64,000 nt of DNA from Kluyvera georgiana ATCC 51603 (lineage in GTDB: Bacteria > Pseudomonadota > Gammaproteobacteria > Enterobacterales > Enterobacteriaceae), in assembly GCF_001654985.1 (NCBI RefSeq), contig NZ_LXEU01000068.1, positions 1 to 64,000 of the forward strand. The letters run 5' to 3'. Positions 58,703 through 64,000 of the stretch are shown here, in pieces; position 1 is the stretch's first letter, and every line of letters starts with the position of its first letter. The notes under the pieces are model-generated. The model had not been told where the DNA came from, searched no databases, and saw nothing but the letters and a program-made list of their open reading frames with translations. The position numbers and the translations under genes were made by a program.

Positions 58703-59588
58703 ACGGCGTACGCCAGCGTACTCATCGCTGGCGGCTGGCGATCTTAACGGGTTGGTTGCAAGAGCGCTGCTGACGGAAGTCAGGCTGACACCAAAACCCG
58801 GTCTGGTCGATATTCGTAATTCGGGAGCGCATAGGGATATGGATCTGGCGGCATTTGAACGTAGCACTACCGCCATTGCGCCGTGGATGGAAAAGTTTTT
58901 TATCATGGGCAACAACACGGCTGCGGTGGCGGCAGAAAATGTCCTGGCGATGCTGCGTCCGCTGGGGATGGCCTGTGAGAACGATATGCTACAGGCCACC
59001 AATGGTGTGAATACCCATCGCGGGGCTATTTTCGCTTTTGGCCTGCTGAGCGCAGCGATTGGCCGACTTTTCGCGCGGGGAGAACCGTTGGAGCAAAATC
59101 GCATCTGCGACCAGGTTGCCCGCCTGAGTCGGAATATTGTTGCGCGCGAGCTCTCAGCAAAAAAAGCGGGAAAACTGACAAAGAGTGAAACCCATTTCCA
59201 GTGCTATGGCCTGTCGGGCGCGCGGGGAGAAGCGGAAAGCGGTTTTCGAACCGTCAGAACGCAGGCTTTGCCGGTGTTTAACCGGGTCGTGCAGGAGCAT
59301 GACGATACCCATCTTGCCCTGCTGCAAACATTGCTGCATCTGATGGCCTGGAATGATGACAGCAACCTGGTGTCACGGGGAGGCCTGGAAGGGCTTTACT
59401 ACGTGCAGCAGCAGGCACAAAAATTGTTGTGGCAAGGGGGGGTATTGGTTGAGGGAGGAATTGCAGCGATGCAGTCCTTCGATGATGAACTCATCCTGCG
59501 TAACTTAAGCCCCGGCGGTAGCGCGGATTTACTGGCAGTGACCTGGTTTTTAAGTCATTTTCCTGCCGGTTCCCTCTATCCTGAGTAA
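58680..59588 (+). CDS. citG: Triphosphoribosyl-dephospho-CoA synthase CitG
   Basis: I start at ATG 58680 (302 residues), which has AAGGA nine bases upstream; ATG 58686 is an alternative, and an open frame further back lies inside citX. Family marks are ALLTEVRLTPKPGLVDIRN-SGAHRDMD near residues 30-54, TNGVNTHRGAIFAFGLL and MAWNDDSNLVSRGGLEGL. It joins ATP and dephospho-CoA to give the citrate lyase prosthetic group precursor. It is last in the operon, followed by a hairpin. Confidence 0.95.
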   Translation: MSMSVVTERRTPAYSSLAAGDLNGLVARALLTEVRLTPKPGLVDIRNSGAHRDMDLAAFERSTTAIAPWMEKFFIMGNNTAAVAAENVLAMLRPLGMACENDMLQATNGVNTHRGAIFAFGLLSAAIGRLFARGEPLEQNRICDQVARLSRNIVARELSAKKAGKLTKSETHFQCYGLSGARGEAESGFRTVRTQALPVFNRVVQEHDDTHLALLQTLLHLMAWNDDSNLVSRGGLEGLYYVQQQAQKLLWQGGVLVEGGIAAMQSFDDELILRNLSPGGSADLLAVTWFLSHFPAGSLYPE

Positions 59589-59615
59589 GTTTCTCTTCTT
59601 TCATTCTCTCCAGCA

Positions 59616-59649
59616 ATGATTCATCCTGCGGGATGAATCATGTCTTTTA
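59616..59649 (+). terminator. Hairpin ending the citCDEFXG operon
   Basis: ATGATTCATCC (59616-59626) pairs perfectly with GGATGAATCAT (59631-59641) across a four-base loop and is followed by GTCTTTTA. The T run is short, so termination may be partial. Confidence 0.65.
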
Positions 59650-59731
59650 CTGATATTCCCCTCTGTTTATCATTAAATTCTAATTATGGGCGTTTTCAGC
59701 TAGCGGCCTCCGGGCGCGCTGGTTACTCTGA

Positions 59732-60589
<858 letters not shown>

Positions 60590-60643
60590 GAATTTATTAC
60601 CCATCGTGATGTGGTTATTGTAGTCATAATTACTTGATTACAC

Positions 60644-60672
60644 AGGGCAATATTTTATTGCCCTTTATTTTA
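60644..60672 (+). terminator. Terminator of dapB
   Basis: AGGGCAATA (60644-60652) pairs with TATTGCCCT (60656-60664), three-base loop, followed by TTATTTTAT, 55 bases after the dapB stop. Confidence 0.88.
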
Positions 60673-60752
60673 TATGATCTTTGTCTTGTTTTATTTTAAA
60701 GCCATTAATTTTCTATGTTATGTGTCTTAAATGTGTTGGTTAAATGTAAATT

Positions 60753-60825
60753 TTGACCATCTGGTCTACTTTTTAAGGCGCTGCGTCATAGTTTTACACT
60801 CTTCCTGCTCCGCAAGCGTTTTCTC
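60753..60825 (+). promoter_or_regulatory. RutR-like and PurR-like sites upstream of carA
   Basis: TTGACCATCTGGTCTA (60753-60768) is close to the RutR palindrome TTGACCAnnTGGTCAA. CCGCAAGCGTTTTCTC (60810-60825) is close to the PurR box ACGCAAACGTTTTCGT. Both regulators control the upstream carAB promoter P1 in E. coli by pyrimidine or purine state. P1 itself probably lies near TAGACT at 60911-60916, but its -35 is unclear. Confidence 0.7.
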
Positions 60826-60979
60826 CCATGAGTTAGTTTGTCTTTTTGGTGCCTGGAGACGGCTTGTTTCACCAGTGGCGCAAAATAATAATAAAAATTG
60901 TCCTTTGAGGTAGACTTTTGCCGAGGCTGTCACTAGAATGCCGCCGTTTGCCAGAAATTCATCGGTAAGCAGATTTGCA

Positions 60980-61035
60980 TTGATTTGTGCCTTTGTTATG
61001 AATTAATATGCAAATAAAGCGAGTAAATATTCTCT
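60980..61035 (+). promoter_or_regulatory. carAB P2 promoter with tandem ARG boxes
   Basis: TTGATT (60980-60985) and TTAATA (61003-61008), 17 bases apart, fit promoter P2. Two 18-base ARG-box-like sequences (60997-61014 and 61018-61035) separated by 3 bases overlap and follow the -10, the standard ArgR layout. ArgR with arginine should repress P2. Confidence 0.82.
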
Positions 61036-61045
61036 GGAGGGTGTT

Positions 61046-62194
61046 TTGATTAAGTCAGCGCTATTGGTTCTGGAAGACGGAACCCAGTTTTACGGTCGGG
61101 CCATAGGGGCAACAGGTTCGGCGGTTGGGGAAGTCGTTTTCAATACTTCAATGACCGGTTATCAAGAAATCCTCACTGATCCTTCCTATTCTCGCCAAAT
61201 CGTCACTCTTACTTATCCTCATATTGGTAATGTCGGCACCAATTCCGCCGATGAAGAGTCCTCTCAGGTTCACGCTCAGGGTCTGGTTATTCGCGACCTG
61301 CCGCTGATTGCCAGCAACTACCGCAACACCGAAGACCTCTCTTCTTACCTCAAGCGCCATAACATCGTGGCGATTGCCGATATCGATACCCGTAAGCTGA
61401 CGCGACTGCTGCGCGAGAAGGGCGCTCAGAACGGCTGCATCATTGCAGGCGATAATCTGGATGCTACGCTGGCCATAGAAAAAGCCAAAGCGTTCCCGGG
61501 CTTAAATGGGATGGACCTGGCAAAAGAAGTGACTACCGCTGAATCCTACAGCTGGACGCAGGGTAGCTGGACGCTGACAGGCGACCTGCCGGAAGCGAAG
61601 TCTGCAGAAGAGCTGCCGTTCCACGTGGTGGCCTACGATTTTGGCGCCAAGCGCAACATCCTGCGCATGCTGGTGGACTGCGGCTGCCGCCTGACGGTGG
61701 TACCGGCGAAAACCTCTGCGGAAGACGTTCTGAAGATGAATCCGGACGGTATCTTCCTGTCTAACGGCCCAGGTGACCCGGCCCCGTGCGACTACGCCAT
61801 CGAAGCCATTGAGAAATTCCTCCAGACCGATATTCCGGTATTTGGCATCTGCCTCGGCCATCAGCTGCTGGCGCTGGCGAGCGGTGCGAAGACCATCAAG
61901 ATGAAATTTGGTCACCACGGTGGTAACCACCCGGTGAAAGACATGGATAAGAATGTGGTGATGATCACCGCGCAGAACCACGGCTTTGCGGTTGATGAAG
62001 ACTCGCTGCCAGCCAACCTGCGCGTAACCCATAAATCCCTGTTCGACGGTACCCTGCAAGGGATTCACCGTACCGATAAACCGGCGTTCAGCTTCCAGGG
62101 CCACCCGGAGGCGAGCCCAGGCCCGCATGATGCGGCGCCGCTGTTCGACCACTTTATCGAGCTTATTGAGCAATACCGTCAGTCCGCGAAATAA
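61046..62194 (+). CDS. carA: Carbamoyl-phosphate synthase small subunit
   Basis: The 382-residue protein equals E. coli CarA and uses the same TTG start (61046) behind GGAGGGT. The N-terminal domain (1-150) contacts CarB. The C-terminal class I glutamine amidotransferase (about 192-380) has the nucleophile Cys269 in [13 protein letters not shown] and the His-x-Glu pair in [13 protein letters not shown]. It splits glutamine and sends ammonia through a tunnel to CarB. It is first in carAB, under pyrimidine, purine and arginine control from the upstream region; carB follows after 18 bases. Confidence 0.98.
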   Translation: MIKSALLVLEDGTQFYGRAIGATGSAVGEVVFNTSMTGYQEILTDPSYSRQIVTLTYPHIGNVGTNSADEESSQVHAQGLVIRDLPLIASNYRNTEDLSSYLKRHNIVAIADIDTRKLTRLLREKGAQNGCIIAGDNLDATLAIEKAKAFPGLNGMDLAKEVTTAESYSWTQGSWTLTGDLPEAKSAEELPFHVVAYDFGAKRNILRMLVDCGCRLTVVPAKTSAEDVLKMNPDGIFLSNGPGDPAPCDYAIEAIEKFLQTDIPVFGICLGHQLLALASGAKTIKMKFGHHGGNHPVKDMDKNVVMITAQNHGFAVDEDSLPANLRVTHKSLFDGTLQGIHRTDKPAFSFQGHPEASPGPHDAAPLFDHFIELIEQYRQSAK

Positions 62195-62212
62195 TCAGGA
62201 GTAATAAAAGCC

Positions 62213-64000
62213 ATGCCAAAACGTACAGACATAAAAAGTATCCTGATTCTGGGCGCGGGCCCGATTGTTATCGGTCAGGCGTGTGAGTTTGACTACTCCG
62301 GCGCCCAGGCGTGTAAAGCGCTGCGCGAAGAGGGTTACCGCGTTATTCTGGTGAACTCTAACCCGGCAACCATTATGACCGACCCGGAAATGGCCGATGC
62401 GACCTACATCGAGCCGATCAACTGGGAAGTGGTACGCAAAATCATCGAAAAAGAGCGTCCGGATGCGGTTCTGCCAACCATGGGCGGCCAGACCGCGCTG
62501 AACTGCGCGCTGGAGCTGGAGCGTCAGGGCGTGCTGGAAGAGTTCGGTGTAACCATGATTGGTGCGACCGCTGATGCGATTGATAAAGCAGAAGACCGCC
62601 GTCGTTTCGACGTGGCGATGAAGAAAATCGGCCTCGACACCGCGCGTTCCGGTATCGCGCACACCATGGAAGAAGCGCTGGCGGTTGCCGCTGATGTGGG
62701 CTTCCCGTGCATCATCCGTCCATCTTTCACCATGGGCGGCACCGGCGGCGGTATCGCCTACAACCGTGAAGAGTTTGAAGAAATCTGCGAACGCGGCCTG
62801 GACCTCTCGCCAACCAACGAGCTGCTGATTGATGAATCGCTGATCGGCTGGAAAGAGTACGAGATGGAAGTGGTGCGTGATAAGAACGACAACTGCATCA
62901 TCGTCTGCTCTATCGAAAACTTCGATGCGATGGGCATTCACACCGGTGACTCGATCACTGTTGCTCCGGCGCAGACCCTGACCGACAAAGAATACCAAAT
63001 CATGCGTAACGCCTCGATGGCGGTACTGCGTGAAATCGGCGTAGAAACCGGCGGTTCCAACGTTCAGTTCTCGGTGAACCCGAAAGATGGTCGCCTGATC
63101 GTTATCGAAATGAACCCGCGCGTCTCCCGCTCTTCGGCGCTGGCGTCCAAAGCCACCGGCTTCCCGATTGCCAAAGTGGCGGCCAAGCTGGCGGTGGGTT
63201 ACACCCTCGACGAACTGATGAACGACATCACCGGTGGCCGTACTCCGGCCTCCTTCGAGCCGTCTATCGACTACGTTGTCACCAAGATTCCTCGCTTCAA
63301 CTTCGAGAAATTCGCCGGTGCAAACGACCGTCTGACCACCCAGATGAAATCCGTCGGCGAAGTGATGGCGATTGGCCGCACGCAGCAGGAATCCCTGCAG
63401 AAAGCGCTGCGCGGCCTGGAAGTAGGCGCCACCGGTTTCGACCCGAAAGTGAGCCTCGACGACCCGGAAGCGCTGACCAAAATCCGCCGCGAGCTGAAAG
63501 ACGCGGGCGCCGAGCGCATCTGGTATATCGCCGATGCCTTCCGCGCGGGCCTCTCCGTCGACGGCGTGTTCAACCTGACCAATATCGACCGCTGGTTCCT
63601 GGTACAGATTGAAGAGCTGGTACGTCTGGAAGAAAAAGTGGCGGAAGTGGGCATCAACGGCCTCGACGCTGACTTCCTGCGTCACCTGAAGCGCAAAGGC
63701 TTCGCCGATGCGCGTCTGGCAAAACTGGCGGGTGTGCGCGAAGCGGAAATCCGCAAGCTGCGCGACCAGTACAACCTGCACCCGGTTTACAAGCGCGTGG
63801 ATACCTGCGCGGCGGAATTCGCCACCGATACCGCCTACATGTACTCCACCTATGAAGAAGAGTGCGAATCTAACCCATCCGTCGACCGCGACAAAATCAT
63901 GGTCCTCGGCGGCGGCCCGAACCGTATCGGTCAGGGTATTGAATTTGACTACTGCTGCGTACACGCCTCGCTGGCGCTGCGCGAAGACGGTTACGAGACC
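62213..64000 (+). CDS. carB: Carbamoyl-phosphate synthase large subunit (3' end outside the window)
   Basis: The frame starts at ATG 62213 behind CAGGAG and runs to the window edge without a stop: 596 of about 1073 residues. The first ATP-grasp half (carboxyphosphate synthesis) is complete, with [20 protein letters not shown], the glycine-rich [10 protein letters not shown] loop and [18 protein letters not shown]. The oligomerisation domain (about 404-553) and the opening of the second half ([18 protein letters not shown]) are present. It makes carbamoyl phosphate for pyrimidine and arginine synthesis from CarA-derived ammonia, bicarbonate and two ATP. Confidence 0.98.
   Translation, partial: MPKRTDIKSILILGAGPIVIGQACEFDYSGAQACKALREEGYRVILVNSNPATIMTDPEMADATYIEPINWEVVRKIIEKERPDAVLPTMGGQTALNCALELERQGVLEEFGVTMIGATADAIDKAEDRRRFDVAMKKIGLDTARSGIAHTMEEALAVAADVGFPCIIRPSFTMGGTGGGIAYNREEFEEICERGLDLSPTNELLIDESLIGWKEYEMEVVRDKNDNCIIVCSIENFDAMGIHTGDSITVAPAQTLTDKEYQIMRNASMAVLREIGVETGGSNVQFSVNPKDGRLIVIEMNPRVSRSSALASKATGFPIAKVAAKLAVGYTLDELMNDITGGRTPASFEPSIDYVVTKIPRFNFEKFAGANDRLTTQMKSVGEVMAIGRTQQESLQKALRGLEVGATGFDPKVSLDDPEALTKIRRELKDAGAERIWYIADAFRAGLSVDGVFNLTNIDRWFLVQIEELVRLEEKVAEVGINGLDADFLRHLKRKGFADARLAKLAGVREAEIRKLRDQYNLHPVYKRVDTCAAEFATDTAYMYSTYEEECESNPSVDRDKIMVLGGGPNRIGQGIEFDYCCVHASLALREDGYET

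Noticed and set aside
62195-63964. 589-codon open frame antisense to carB
   Set aside because: carB is clearly coding on the plus strand; the antisense product is a low-complexity mirror.

Overview
The window is chromosomal DNA of an enterobacterium (Enterobacteriaceae). From ettA to carB it follows the E. coli/Salmonella/Klebsiella order around the thr operon: ettA, slt, trpR, yjjX, gpmB, rob, creA, arcA, yjjY, lasT, thrLABC, yaaX, yaaA, yaaJ, talB, mog, satP, yaaW, yaaI, dnaKJ, nhaAR, rpsT, ribF-ileS-lspA-fkpB-ispH-rihC, then dapB and carAB. A full anaerobic citrate-fermentation cluster next to dapB, arranged as in Klebsiella pneumoniae and Salmonella, points away from E. coli. The genus (Citrobacter, Klebsiella, Kluyvera, Salmonella or a relative) cannot be fixed from the sequence alone. 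No tRNA, rRNA, insertion sequence, phage gene or CRISPR array was seen.

Left end (1-9.5 kb): the right part of an ABC-transporter-dependent (E. coli group 2-like) capsule locus. Two AT-rich plus-strand genes, a partial Kdo-transferase-like protein and an O-acetyltransferase-like protein, are probably serotype-specific genes. They converge on a minus-strand operon kpsE-kpsD-kpsC-kpsS, which ends with a secreted parallel beta-helix protein. kpsF and kpsU are missing from this operon, and kpsM/kpsT are not in the window. Base composition changes abruptly inside the 3' end of kpsS, marking the edge of the variable cassette.

Core region (9.5-45 kb): housekeeping genes for translation (ettA, rpsT, ileS), cell wall (slt), regulation (trpR, rob, arcA, nhaR), threonine synthesis with its leader-peptide attenuator, central carbon metabolism (talB), chaperones (dnaKJ with sigma-32 promoters), sodium/proton exchange (nhaA), lipoprotein processing (lspA) and isoprenoids (ispH). 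Deviations from E. coli include creA lying directly beside arcA with no creBCD, an extra MHS-family transporter between mog and satP, and an ileS with an 11-residue insertion and changed active-site and editing residues.

Right region (45-59.6 kb): a LysR regulator and an AlaX-type tRNA-editing protein, then two divergent citrate operons. The leftward one is citS-oadG-oadA-oadB-citA-citB: citrate uptake, the sodium-pumping oxaloacetate decarboxylase and the citrate-sensing two-component system. The rightward one is citC-citD-citE-citF-citX-citG: citrate lyase and the enzymes that make and attach its prosthetic group. Together they take up citrate with sodium, cleave it to acetate and oxaloacetate, and decarboxylate oxaloacetate while pumping sodium out.

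The window closes with dapB, a long carAB control region carrying RutR-, PurR- and ArgR-like sites, carA, and the first 596 codons of carB.
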